From NCBI GenBank assembly GCA_937974175.1, contig CALJIG010000130.1:1-24407 (forward strand): a stretch of DNA of 24,407 nt, written 5' to 3'. This document shows, in pieces, positions 7,636 to 16,059 of the stretch. Numbering within the stretch: the first letter of the stretch is position 1; every line of letters starts with the position of its first letter. The notes under the pieces are model-generated. The model was not told the origin of the DNA, ran no database searches, and was given only the letters and a program-made list of their open reading frames with translations. The position numbers were made by a program, and so were the translations under genes. Origin of the DNA: an uncultured Ignavibacteria bacterium. GTDB taxonomy: Bacteria > Bacteroidota > Ignavibacteria > Tepidaquicellales > Tepidaquicellaceae.

Positions 7636-8882
7636 GGAATTTTATTGATAAGACTATCCACTGAATTTTTTACTGCTGTTACGGTTTTTTCATTTAACGC
7701 GATGAATGCAATGAACGAGAACATTCCGGTTTGAAAAGAAATTGAATAGGAAAACATTGAGAGTAGAACAAAGTACAAGAATACCAAGGAAAGTACTGTA
7801 TTTATTTTCAAAACAGATTTAAAAATAAAGGATAAAACCGCTAAAATAAAAATAAGCCCTATTGAACCTAACTCAATTGCATATTCTATAATAATATTGT
7901 GAGGATATTTTAACCCTCTTGTAAATTGAAATAAACTGTTGTCATAATAACTTCCTAATCCTTTTCCAATAAAGACACTTTGCAGAAACAGTTCAAATGA
8001 ATTTTTATAAATATGAAGACGTGTTGAAATAGCTCCGTCTGAAAGATCCTCTTGATGAAATACATTGAATACCTGAGTGAAGCGGGAAAGCAAAATTGAA
8101 AAAGAGTTATTAAAATATGCAGCTGTTACTAATACCAATACCCCTCCACATAAAAATATCAAAATTTTTGAAACTGAAATATTTTTTTCCTTTAATGAAT
8201 AAATTACAATTATAGCTGAAATTATAAAGGAGCAAACGATAGCGCCCCTAAGACCGCTTAATAATAATCCTGCAAAACTAATTAAAAGAAATATCTTATC
8301 GAGGTTCAATTTTTTTAAGAAACCAAGATAGATGATGTTTATCAGAGAAACGATAAATACAAATCCCATATATCTGCCGAATCCGACATGACTCCATAAA
8401 TTAATTCCAAAAATTTTTGTTTGCTGATATTCATCGTAGAATGAATTAAAAGGTCCGGCAAAAATCGAAATCAGTGTTAATGCTGCACCGAAGAACAACA
8501 CTACTTCAATAATAATTTTAAAAATTTTGCTGCTGAAATTTATTAATATAAATCTTAGCGCTAAGATATTCAGAATTATGTTGAAAAAAATACCGTAGAA
8601 TTTTGAGAGTCCGTAATAGTAATTAGAGGAATAAACCAAGGAAATGCCATGTATTGCAATGAAGAGTAATAAAAATATCGAAAATTTTTTGGATAATTTT
8701 AGGTCATTAATAAAATTTTTGAAATTCTCACCGGAAGAACAAATCAGAATCCAAAGCAATACGGGGAATACAATTCTTATTCCTGAAATGCTTTGATCGA
8801 AAGCGCAGAAAAATAATGAAGCTATGAATGAACCTATTAATAAGTAACTTCTTGTATCAGTTTTTTGGGTGAACCGGTTGAT
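7617..8882 (-). CDS. O-antigen ligase/polymerase family (WaaL/Wzy-like) membrane protein
   Basis: A polytopic inner-membrane protein with ten or more hydrophobic segments. Its Wzy_C-type core includes LLSGLRGA and, after a periplasmic loop, GKGLGSYYDN followed by KYPHNIIIEYAIELG, which holds the conserved His-Asn. Such proteins polymerise lipid-linked repeat units or ligate glycan to lipid A core. It is the last gene of the glycan cluster. The start is unclear. The first recognised start codon is TTG 8759 (380 residues), but the frame is open and convincingly coding up to about 8900, adding an N-terminal transmembrane segment. No ATG, GTG or TTG occurs there; ATC at 8882, six bases after AGGT, or ATT at 8897 are the candidates. 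I give 8882 as the likely extent. Confidence 0.8.
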   Translation of the reverse strand: MNRFTQKTDTRSYLLIGSFIASLFFCAFDQSISGIRIVFPVLLWILICSSGENFKNFINDLKLSKKFSIFLLLFIAIHGISLVYSSNYYYGLSKFYGIFFNIILNILALRFILINFSSKIFKIIIEVVLFFGAALTLISIFAGPFNSFYDEYQQTKIFGINLWSHVGFGRYMGFVFIVSLINIIYLGFLKKLNLDKIFLLISFAGLLLSGLRGAIVCSFIISAIIVIYSLKEKNISVSKILIFLCGGVLVLVTAAYFNNSFSILLSRFTQVFNVFHQEDLSDGAISTRLHIYKNSFELFLQSVFIGKGLGSYYDNSLFQFTRGLKYPHNIIIEYAIELGSIGLIFILAVLSFIFKSVLKINTVLSLVFLYFVLLSMFSYSISFQTGMFSFIAFIALNEKTVTAVKNSVDSLINKIPHQSPA

Positions 8883-8886
8883 ATAT

Positions 8887-10791
8887 TTACCTGTAATTAG
8901 TTAAAGAAAGGTCTTTCGTATGCCTGAAATCTACTAGCATTTCTTTTAACTGGTTCAAAATTATATCGTCATTATTGCCGTCTGTGTAAGAAATCAAGGT
9001 GTCAGTCATACTTTCAAGATTATCAATAATCATAGTGCTGGCGTTCGAAGCTATTAATATTTTTTTATGTTTTGTCCGGGCATACTCTTCACCTTCAATA
9101 AATAATTCTTCATATAATTTTTCACCGGGCCGCAGACCTGTTGTTACAACTTTTATATCTTCACCTACTTTATAGCCGGATAAATTTATCATATCATGAG
9201 CGAGATCAATTATTTTGATTGGTTTGCCCATATCAAGAACAAATATTTCGCCTCCTGTTCCTATTTCCGCTGCTTGCAGTACTAACTGCACAGCTTCAGG
9301 AATAGTCATAAAATACCTCACTATATCCGGGTGAGTAATTGTAATCGGACCGCCTTCAGCAATTTGTTTTTTAAACGTGAGTACAACGCTTCCACGACTG
9401 CCAAGTACATTTCCAAATCGTACTGCTACATAGTTTTTATTGTAATCCTTTGCAGCTTTAAGCACTATCATTTCAGCCATTCTTTTTGTTGCGCCCATTA
9501 TACTTGTCGGGTTAACAGCTTTATCGGTGGATATCATCACAAAATTATCAATGTCATTTTTCGCGCATGCTTCAATCAGATTACGGGTACCTAATACATT
9601 ATTAGTTACAGCCTCGCATGGATTTGCCTCCATCAATGGGACATGCTTATGCGCTGCGGCATGAAAAACTATATCAGGTTTATGATCGGTCAGGACTTGC
9701 TCAATTCTTAATTTATTTCTTACATCAGCTATTACTGACTGAAGATTTACATGATTAAAATTCTTTTTCTTTCTAGTATTAAGTTCATTGTGGATTTCAA
9801 AGATTGAGTTTTCACCATGTCCCAGCAAAATTAAATCAGATGGATTGCAGTTTAAAATTTGCCTGCAAAGTTCACTTCCTATAGAGCCGCCGGCTCCAGT
9901 TACTAGAACTTTTTTACCTTTTATCAAACTTTTTACTTCTTTAATGTCAGTTTGTATTGGTTCTCTTTTTAATAAATCTTCAATTTGAATATCTCTAATA
10001 CTGTCTATTCTTACTCTGTTGTCCAGAAGTTCAAATGTGTTTGGAAGAGTTCTGGTTTTAACCCCGAGCTTTGTACATATATTTACAATATTTCTTACTT
10101 CTTCTCCTTTTAATAAGGTCATAGCAATAATTACTTTCGATATTTTGAAAGTTTTTATTGCATCAGCAAGTGCATCAGCCCCTCCTAATACAGTAAGCCC
10201 TCTTATTTTTAATCCAACTTTTTTTGCATCATCATCCATAAATGCAATAGGGTTTAATCCATTGTTAGGATGTCTTTGCATTTCCTCTACTATTTTTACT
10301 CCTGCTTTTCCTGCTCCATAGATTAAAACTTTTTCGCCGTTTCCGCGCAGATTTTTTCTTTGCTCAAGTCTTTCAACTAATCTGATGCTGAATCTTGAGG
10401 CAGAGAAAAATATATAAGTTACAAATGAATCTATTAACGGAAGAGAATTTGGTACAGGAATATAAAACGGAAAGTTTAGTTTGAGTACTTGCAATAACGA
10501 ATTCTGGAATGCATTAAAGAGTATAAATGCCAGAATAATCTTTGCAAGCTCATCTATACTGGCTACATGCCAGAATTTTTTGTAAAGTCCCAATGAATAA
10601 TTCACTGCTAATTTTATTATCAGTGAAATAAAAACGTATTGAATTATGGGAGCTAAATTATAAGTAATGTACGAAGTATTTTCAACTCTAAGTAATAAAG
10701 CTAAAAATGGAGATATTACAAAGAAAATTACATCTAAAAACAATAAATGCCTGTTTCTGATTTTCTTTAAATATGGATTTAAAAACATCAC
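8887..10791 (-). CDS. UDP-GlcNAc 4,6-dehydratase, membrane-anchored (PglF/WbpM/CapD family)
   Basis: A 634-residue nucleoside-diphosphate-sugar dehydratase. Residues 1-140 hold four hydrophobic segments. A first Rossmann-like domain begins at KVLIYGAGKAG (about 153), and the catalytic SDR domain at VTGAGGSIGSEL (about 295). The catalytic region reads STDKAVNPTSIMGATK, with Met where ordinary SDRs have Tyr and Lys four residues later; the Met is typical of this large membrane subfamily, not a defect. The expected product is UDP-4-keto-6-deoxy-GlcNAc, feeding the aminotransferases of the cluster. The start at ATG 10791 lies four bases after the phosphoglycosyl transferase stop, so the two are probably co-translated. 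Confidence 0.93.
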   Translation of the reverse strand: MMFLNPYLKKIRNRHLLFLDVIFFVISPFLALLLRVENTSYITYNLAPIIQYVFISLIIKLAVNYSLGLYKKFWHVASIDELAKIILAFILFNAFQNSLLQVLKLNFPFYIPVPNSLPLIDSFVTYIFFSASRFSIRLVERLEQRKNLRGNGEKVLIYGAGKAGVKIVEEMQRHPNNGLNPIAFMDDDAKKVGLKIRGLTVLGGADALADAIKTFKISKVIIAMTLLKGEEVRNIVNICTKLGVKTRTLPNTFELLDNRVRIDSIRDIQIEDLLKREPIQTDIKEVKSLIKGKKVLVTGAGGSIGSELCRQILNCNPSDLILLGHGENSIFEIHNELNTRKKKNFNHVNLQSVIADVRNKLRIEQVLTDHKPDIVFHAAAHKHVPLMEANPCEAVTNNVLGTRNLIEACAKNDIDNFVMISTDKAVNPTSIMGATKRMAEMIVLKAAKDYNKNYVAVRFGNVLGSRGSVVLTFKKQIAEGGPITITHPDIVRYFMTIPEAVQLVLQAAEIGTGGEIFVLDMGKPIKIIDLAHDMINLSGYKVGEDIKVVTTGLRPGEKLYEELFIEGEEYARTKHKKILIASNASTMIIDNLESMTDTLISYTDGNNDDIILNQLKEMLVDFRHTKDLSLTNYR

Positions 10792-10795
10792 GGCT

Positions 10796-11398
10796 TTATT
10801 TCCCCCTGCCTTGTCTTAAGATATAGTATAAAGTAATAAAAATAATTTTAAAATATTCTTTAACCGAATAATTACGAAAATATAATCTATTTAATATTAT
10901 TTTTTCGGGTAAAATCTTTTTTATGTATAAGTCTTCCGGATTATCAGATGCATTAAGAAGTTTATCTTCATTAAAAAATTTTATAGATGCGTAGTCAGTC
11001 ATACCTGGCTTAATCATTAAAATTTCTCTTTGTTCATCGTTATACATATTTACAAATTTTCTCAGCTCGGGTCGCGGACCAACAAGACTCATATCACCCT
11101 TTAAGACATTTACTAACTGAGGCAGTTCATCTATTTTGGACTTCCTTAGAAAATGACCAATCCGTGTAACTTTATTTCCACTTTTGTTTAATGTCAAAAA
11201 AGAATTATTTTCTTCATCCACAAACATGGTTCTGAATTTAAAAACCTTGAAATCCCGATTGTATCTCCCGACTCTGTTTTGTGTAAAGAATACAGGTAAT
11301 TTAGAGTCTATTATTATTAATAAAGAAACAATTACAAGTATCGGGCTGAAAAGTAAAATCCCTAAGAATGAAATTAGAAGATCAAAAAATCTGATCAT
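10796..11398 (-). CDS. Phosphoglycosyl transferase, PglC-like (bacterial sugar transferase)
   Basis: A small monotopic phosphoglycosyl transferase of 200 residues. It transfers a sugar phosphate from a UDP-sugar to undecaprenyl phosphate, starting glycan assembly on the inner membrane. An N-terminal re-entrant hydrophobic helix (about 5-30) is followed by FFTQNRVGRYNRDF, KFRTM, the catalytic Asp-Glu pair in KIDELPQL, and KGDMSLVGPRPE. It lacks the extra N-terminal membrane and CoA-binding domains of WcaJ/WbaP, so it is the minimal PglC size. The C-terminal amphipathic stretch could also touch the membrane. A stem-loop lies just ahead of its ATG. Confidence 0.93.
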   Translation of the reverse strand: MIRFFDLLISFLGILLFSPILVIVSLLIIIDSKLPVFFTQNRVGRYNRDFKVFKFRTMFVDEENNSFLTLNKSGNKVTRIGHFLRKSKIDELPQLVNVLKGDMSLVGPRPELRKFVNMYNDEQREILMIKPGMTDYASIKFFNEDKLLNASDNPEDLYIKKILPEKIILNRLYFRNYSVKEYFKIIFITLYYILRQGRGK

Positions 11399-11406
11399 TA
11401 TATGTG

Positions 11407-11429
11407 TAGCGCATGCCTGCTTTGCGCTA
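11407..11429 (-). promoter_or_regulatory. Stem-loop in the leader of the phosphoglycosyl transferase gene
   Basis: A 7-bp perfect inverted repeat, TAGCGCA (11407-11413) with TGCGCTA (11423-11429), and a 9-base loop. On the coding (minus) strand the hairpin ends eight bases before the ATG at 11398 and its loop contains AGCAGG. There is no T-tract, so it is not a terminator. It may modulate ribosome access or be an RNA processing site. Confidence 0.4.
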
Positions 11430-11480
11430 TAGTTTCGAGAACGGATTAAATTACGTGTTTTATTTGTTAAATTAAATAAA

Positions 11481-12698
11481 CTAATTTGTTCCTAAAATCT
11501 TATTATATGCTTTTATAACACAATCAACTATGTAGCTAATATTATCATTCGTTAGTTGAGGATAAACAGGGAGTGAAATCTCTATAGAATAGTTCTTATA
11601 GCTTACAGGATAGTCTTCAATTTTATAATTCAGATTTTTAAAAACCGTCAGCATGGGTAAAGGCTGAAAGTGAACATTTACTGAAACACCATTTCTAAAA
11701 ATTTCTTCTATAATTAAATCTCTTTGCGTTTCTGTAATATCTTTTATTCTTAATAAGTAAACATGATATGATGATTCTTTTTTCTTGCATAAAGACGGAG
11801 GTGAAATAGCCCAACTTATTTTTTCAAATGCTTTATCGTAAAGAGCAAAAATCTCTTTTCTTCTGTTATACAATTCTTTTTTATATATTTGAAACTGTGC
11901 CACTGCAATTGATGCTAATATGTCAGGCATGTTAATTTTGAACCCGGGATAAATAATATCATATTTCCACTCGGCACCCATAGTTTTTGCATAAGCATCC
12001 TTAGTTTGCCCGTTAAATGAAATAAGACGCAGAAAGTCGTAAATTTTTTTATTATCGAAAGGAATCGGAAGGTTTATACATATGGCACCTCCTTCGGCAG
12101 AACTTATATTTTTAACTGCGTGAAATGAAAACACTGTCAGATCTGCCAGAGAGCCTGTCGGCCTGCCTCTATATCGGGCTCCGATTGAATGAGCGGCATC
12201 AGAAAGAATTAAAACCCTGCCTAATTTTTTTTGGTTATCACCAAGAGGTTTGAATTTGTCTTTAACTTCCTTGGAATTTACTACGTCGTATATTTCATTA
12301 TAATCACATGGAAGGCCCGCCATATCTACAGGCATAATAACTTTAGTTTTTTCTGTTATTGCTTTTGCAAGTTTTGTAGTATCAATGCAGAAATCATCTT
12401 TTATATCTACCATTACAGGTTTTGCTCCCAGATGTAACACAGCTAATGCTGTTGCAGCAAAAGTATATGCAGGGATAATAACTTCATCCCCTGGTTTTAC
12501 ACCGTACCAGTGAAGAGCCAGAGTTAAAGCAGATGTAGCAGAGTTAACGCAAAGTACATCATTTACTCCTGAAATTATTGCAACTTCTTCCTGAAGAATT
12601 TTTACCTGCGGACCGGTTGTTATCCAGCCGGATTTAATAGTGTCAATTAGGTTATCGATTATATCATCGTTAACAAAAGGGAGATAAAAGGGTATCAT
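11481..12698 (-). CDS. DegT/DnrJ/EryC1/StrS-type sugar aminotransferase (PglE/ArnB-like)
   Basis: A 405-residue PLP-dependent enzyme of fold type I. PLP contacts include Asp167 (LSDAAHSIGA), and the Schiff-base lysine is Lys196 (FSFHAVKNISSAEGG). The opening IPFYLPFVNDD, then GWITTGPQV, resembles the 4-aminotransferases that aminate UDP-4-keto-6-deoxy sugars (PglE, PseC, ArnB). Next to a PglF-like dehydratase and a PglC-like transferase, making UDP-4-amino-4,6-dideoxy-GlcNAc is the natural inference. An insertion of roughly 20 residues around 137-160 is Lys-rich. It ends with TAG, 82 bp before the next gene. The exact substrate is unproven. Confidence 0.9.
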   Translation of the reverse strand: MIPFYLPFVNDDIIDNLIDTIKSGWITTGPQVKILQEEVAIISGVNDVLCVNSATSALTLALHWYGVKPGDEVIIPAYTFAATALAVLHLGAKPVMVDIKDDFCIDTTKLAKAITEKTKVIMPVDMAGLPCDYNEIYDVVNSKEVKDKFKPLGDNQKKLGRVLILSDAAHSIGARYRGRPTGSLADLTVFSFHAVKNISSAEGGAICINLPIPFDNKKIYDFLRLISFNGQTKDAYAKTMGAEWKYDIIYPGFKINMPDILASIAVAQFQIYKKELYNRRKEIFALYDKAFEKISWAISPPSLCKKKESSYHVYLLRIKDITETQRDLIIEEIFRNGVSVNVHFQPLPMLTVFKNLNYKIEDYPVSYKNYSIEISLPVYPQLTNDNISYIVDCVIKAYNKILGTN

Positions 12699-12802
12699 TC
12701 ATTTAATTATTCTCTGTAGCTGCTATAAAAATAATAAAAGAATACTTACAATGATACTTAGAAAGGTTTTTTGTAAAAAAAAGTCAAAGATATTTTATAA
12801 TA

Positions 12803-13912
12803 CTATTGTGTGGCAAAAAAATCTTTGATGCAGTTTGCAACAAATCCAATTTGTTCTGAAGATAATTCTGGGTACATAGGAAGAGAAAGAATTTCATTTT
12901 GAAAAACACTGGTGATATTATAATCTTCTTTACGAAGATTTAAATACTCATACGCCTTAAGATTCGGTAAAGCCACCGGATAATGAATCGAAACGTCAAT
13001 ATTTTGAGTCATTAAATAATCCTTGAGCTGATCTCTAAATTTTGTTCTAATAACATACAGATGAAATGTATGTTTGGAATTTTCACGTACTGACGGGGTA
13101 ATTATATCTCCTGTCCCGTTAAGGAGTTTAGTATATAATTGTGCATTAAAAATCCTTTTATTAATCCAATTATCTAAATGGGGAAGTTTAGCATTAAGAA
13201 TTGCTGCCTGAAGCCCATCAAGCCTGCTATTAATTCCTTCTATATCATGTTCATGCTTTATTAATGACCCATGATTTGCAAACATACGTATTCTTTTTGC
13301 AAGGGTATCATCGTTTGTTATAATGCACCCTGCATCTCCATAAGCCCCAAGATTTTTTCCGGGATAAAAACTAAAAGAAGAAGCAATTCCGGATGTACCG
13401 GCACGTTTATTTTCTAATGATGAGAAATGTGATTGCGCACAATCTTCAATTAAAAATAAATTGTGTTTTTTACATATTGTTTGGATTTTTTCAATGTTGC
13501 ATACCTGCCCGTAAAGATGAACCGGTATTATTGCTTTTGTTCTGGAAGTAATTTTTGATTCAATTAAATCTTCATTAATAGTATAATGTTTTTCATCTAT
13601 ATCAATGAAAACCGGTCTAGCTCCTGTTTGAGTAATCGTTTCCGATGTAGATATCCAGGTATTTGCCGCTGTAATTACTTCGTCACCCGGGCCTATGCCG
13701 AGCATCTTTAATATAATATAGATTGCGTCAGTGCCGTTTGCCACACCTATACAATGTTTTATGCCATAAGATTTTGCGAAATTATTTTCAAATTCTTTTA
13801 CATACTTCCCGCCGATAAATGCAGTGTCGTTGATAACTGATTGAATTGCATTATCAATTTCATCTTTGATTGATAAGTACTGTGCATGTAAATCTACAAA
13901 AGGTACGCGCAT
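12803..13912 (-). CDS. DegT-family sugar aminotransferase, QdtB/WbpE-like
   Basis: A 369-residue PLP-dependent sugar aminotransferase. The N-terminal VPFVDLHAQY is characteristic of the group that aminates C3 of keto sugars (QdtB, FdtB, WbpE/WlbC-like). The PLP lysine is Lys186 in SFYPGKNLGAYGDAG, and the Asp contact is Asp157 in IEDCAQSH. The second aminotransferase in the cluster suggests either a second amino sugar or a diamino sugar, although no 3-keto-forming isomerase or dehydrogenase is visible in the window. Separated by 104 bp from the next gene downstream and only 13 bp from the glycosyltransferase upstream. ATG start at 13912. Confidence 0.9.
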   Translation of the reverse strand: MRVPFVDLHAQYLSIKDEIDNAIQSVINDTAFIGGKYVKEFENNFAKSYGIKHCIGVANGTDAIYIILKMLGIGPGDEVITAANTWISTSETITQTGARPVFIDIDEKHYTINEDLIESKITSRTKAIIPVHLYGQVCNIEKIQTICKKHNLFLIEDCAQSHFSSLENKRAGTSGIASSFSFYPGKNLGAYGDAGCIITNDDTLAKRIRMFANHGSLIKHEHDIEGINSRLDGLQAAILNAKLPHLDNWINKRIFNAQLYTKLLNGTGDIITPSVRENSKHTFHLYVIRTKFRDQLKDYLMTQNIDVSIHYPVALPNLKAYEYLNLRKEDYNITSVFQNEILSLPMYPELSSEQIGFVANCIKDFFATQ

Positions 13913-13925
13913 AAAAATTATTTTA

Positions 13926-14921
13926 TTAAATCTTTTTTGTGAAAAAACCTCTTAAGGTTCCCCAGCCATAAGAAAAATGGAATGCAAAAAATAAAAAGGG
14001 GAGAACAAGAATATTTTTTAAAGTTCTGTATTTATTTATTCTGAATGAAAATGAATATCCGACTGATATATGTAAAAGTAAAACTAATAAGAAAATTTGA
14101 AGTGGTAAAAAAATCTTATAGACTGAAGTTATTATACCTATTGCTAAAAGAACTAACAAAGTCATAACAAAAATAAACGGCACATAATGATGAACCATCA
14201 GTATTTCCGGATTTTTTATTATTGTCTTCGCATTCCAGAAACCGTTCCTGTAAGAATAAGCTAAGGTTCCGCTTAAAGTTTCAGATGGATAATATCTGCA
14301 TTCTGTTTCCCAGGTATTGTAGAGTTTATATCCTTTTGCTAAAATTCTTGAATTAAAATCATTATCCTGATTTCTATGTAATGCTGTATCATACAACCCT
14401 ACTTCTTCAAACACCTCTCTTTTAAACACCGGATAATTTATCATGGATGTATAGCCTTCACTAACGGTTCGGAATGATTCACCTGAAACGCCAAATTTAC
14501 TGCTCAACACTAACTCACAAAGTTCAGACTCTGGTGTAATTTTTTCGAATGCTGTTAAAACTTTCCCCGATACTCCGATAGAATTTGTTCTTTTCAATTC
14601 TTCGATGCAAATCTTTACGTAATCTGAATCATATATTGTATGAGCGCCAAGTAAAGCTATATAATTACCTTTTGATTTGGTTACACCTTTATTTCTTCCA
14701 AATGGATTTTTCCTCTCAGTGTTATCTATTAGTTTTACATTCGTATATTTTCGGGAGTATTCATTAACAATTTTTCTGGTATCATCAGTAGACATACCGT
14801 CAACTATCAGGATTTCTGATTGCATCCCGTTAAGCTGCTGTGCTAAAAAACTTTCCAGGGTTTTAGCAATGAGTTTTTCCTCATTATAGGTGGTGCAAAC
14901 TATTGATACTAGTTCACTCAT
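13926..14921 (-). CDS. Family 2 glycosyltransferase, ExoA-like, membrane-anchored
   Basis: A 331-residue inverting GT-A glycosyltransferase. The N-terminal catalytic domain opens with VSIVCTTYNEE and has EILIVDGMSTDDT for nucleotide binding. Where most GT2 enzymes have a DxD motif this reads LLGAHTIYD, the variant typical of the succinoglycan ExoA-like subgroup. The acceptor-site region includes HRNQDNDFNSRI. Residues about 240-325 hold three to four hydrophobic segments that would anchor it to the cytoplasmic face of the inner membrane. It probably adds a sugar to a lipid-linked oligosaccharide. Sugar specificity cannot be read from sequence. Confidence 0.9.
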   Translation of the reverse strand: MSELVSIVCTTYNEEKLIAKTLESFLAQQLNGMQSEILIVDGMSTDDTRKIVNEYSRKYTNVKLIDNTERKNPFGRNKGVTKSKGNYIALLGAHTIYDSDYVKICIEELKRTNSIGVSGKVLTAFEKITPESELCELVLSSKFGVSGESFRTVSEGYTSMINYPVFKREVFEEVGLYDTALHRNQDNDFNSRILAKGYKLYNTWETECRYYPSETLSGTLAYSYRNGFWNAKTIIKNPEILMVHHYVPFIFVMTLLVLLAIGIITSVYKIFLPLQIFLLVLLLHISVGYSFSFRINKYRTLKNILVLPFLFFAFHFSYGWGTLRGFFTKKI

Positions 14922-14937
14922 TTAATACAGCATATCA

Positions 14938-15654
14938 TTATTTAATAGCATATCCATAAATTACATAACGAAATTTTCTTGAAATCAAATTTTCTAAAGT
15001 ATTATCTAAAGGAAAAAAAAATCTTTTTATAGTGTGATTTGAAAAAAATGCTGAAAGAAATCCTGAACTGTGAACCTCTCGAAAACTAAATGCACTTAAC
15101 ATATCGATCATTTCATTGAAGGTAACATATCTCCAGTAACTTGCCCACTTGCGGAATTTTTTTCTGAAGTATGTATGCAGGAAAGAAGCTTTTGCGTTTT
15201 CAGCGAATAGTAAAATCCCCTTAGGCTTTAATACTCTATACAATTCACTTATAGCTCTTTGCTGCAATTCAAAATTATTGTTCTTACCAATGGAACCTAA
15301 TACTGATTTAAATATAACTACATCAAAAATATTGTTTTCAAACTGCAAATTTAACGCATCAACTTTTCGGTATTCAATGTTACTATCTGCCGAATATTTC
15401 TTGTGCAGCTCTTTTGCTTTTTTGGTAGGACCGTCAATATCGGAGCATATCACTTTAAAATCAAATTCGTTTGCCAGATATAAAGAAAGTCCGCCATCCT
15501 TGCTTCCTATTTCCAAAGCTAAGCCTTGTGTAATCTTTTTCTCTTTTAAAATTTGAGCCCAGTAGTTTAGTGCTTTCCCCCATATGAAAATATCCCATTG
15601 TAAATAATCTTTGAATGTAGGTCTGTTTAAAGTGGGATTTTCTTCTTTAGTCAT
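14938..15654 (-). CDS. Class I SAM-dependent methyltransferase
   Basis: A 238-residue methyltransferase of the Methyltransf_11 type. Motif I is LALEIGSKDGGLS, followed by the acidic residue ending the second strand in VICSDIDGP, then YRKVDALNLQF and the FDVVIFKSVL strand. YRVLKPKGILLFAENAK is the usual post-motif segment. The C-terminal third is aromatic and basic. The start is taken as ATG 15654; a GTG at 15669 would add five residues. It is the first gene of the glycan cluster, so it probably modifies a sugar or lipid-linked glycan. Cytoplasmic, with no membrane segment. Confidence 0.88.
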   Translation of the reverse strand: MTKEENPTLNRPTFKDYLQWDIFIWGKALNYWAQILKEKKITQGLALEIGSKDGGLSLYLANEFDFKVICSDIDGPTKKAKELHKKYSADSNIEYRKVDALNLQFENNIFDVVIFKSVLGSIGKNNNFELQQRAISELYRVLKPKGILLFAENAKASFLHTYFRKKFRKWASYWRYVTFNEMIDMLSAFSFREVHSSGFLSAFFSNHTIKRFFFPLDNTLENLISRKFRYVIYGYAIK

Positions 15655-15765
15655 TAGTTTAAAATGCACTTAAAAGAAAATAAATATAATAAAATTCAAA
15701 TTAATTGCATTAGAATTTCCCTATAAATAAACTTTGCATTGTAATACAGAATGAACTGAACTTTA

Positions 15766-15996
15766 TTATCCGTTAATTATTTCTCCGCCGCTAGGGTGAT
15801 TGATTTGTCCTGTGATATATGCTGAATCTTCTGAGACAAGAAAAACATAGGCAGGAGCCACTTCTTCAGGTTGGTCTGCTCTTTCCATAGGTGTGCCTGA
15901 GCCAAATTCAGATACTTTATTGGGTGGAAAACTTGCAGGTATTAATGGTGTTCAAATAGGTCCCGGAGCAACTCCATTTACTCTTACCTTTGTAAA
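15766..15996 (-). pseudogene. Remnant of a short-chain dehydrogenase/reductase (YghA/YdaD-like)
   Basis: Only the last 76 codons survive. The minus-strand reading gives KVRVNGVAPGPI, a TGA stop at 15952-15954, TPLIPASFPPNKV, then RADQPEEVAPAYVFL, ITGQINHPSGGE and a normal stop at 15766. This is the C-terminal part of the stress-type SDR family, in which GPIWTPLIP is expected, so the TGA sits exactly at the Trp codon. The nucleotide-binding N-terminus and catalytic Tyr-Lys are absent; upstream lies the terminator of the barrel gene. It reads as a decayed, truncated gene, not a functional one. The flanks 15670-15765 hold nothing I can recognise. Confidence 0.85.
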
Positions 15997-15999
15997 TAA

Positions 16000-16032
16000 A
16001 AACATCCCGCCCTTCAAAAGAGTAGGATGTTT
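16000..16032 (-). terminator. Terminator of the outer-membrane barrel gene
   Basis: An inverted repeat, AAACATCC (16000-16007) with GGATGTTT (16025-16032), and a 17-base loop. On the minus strand it is followed by TTTATTT. It lies 27 bp after the barrel gene stop. The SDR remnant begins directly after its T-rich tail. Confidence 0.7.
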
Positions 16033-16059
16033 GTGTTAATACTTAACCATTCGTTAATC

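Noticed and set aside
10335..10400. Damage in the catalytic site of the PglF-like dehydratase because Tyr is replaced by Met
   Set aside because: The Met is normal for the large membrane-bound 4,6-dehydratases.
15952..15954. Use of TGA as tryptophan (alternative genetic code)
   Set aside because: All other genes use TGG for Trp, the DinB gene ends at TGA, and the SDR fragment lacks its N-terminal half.
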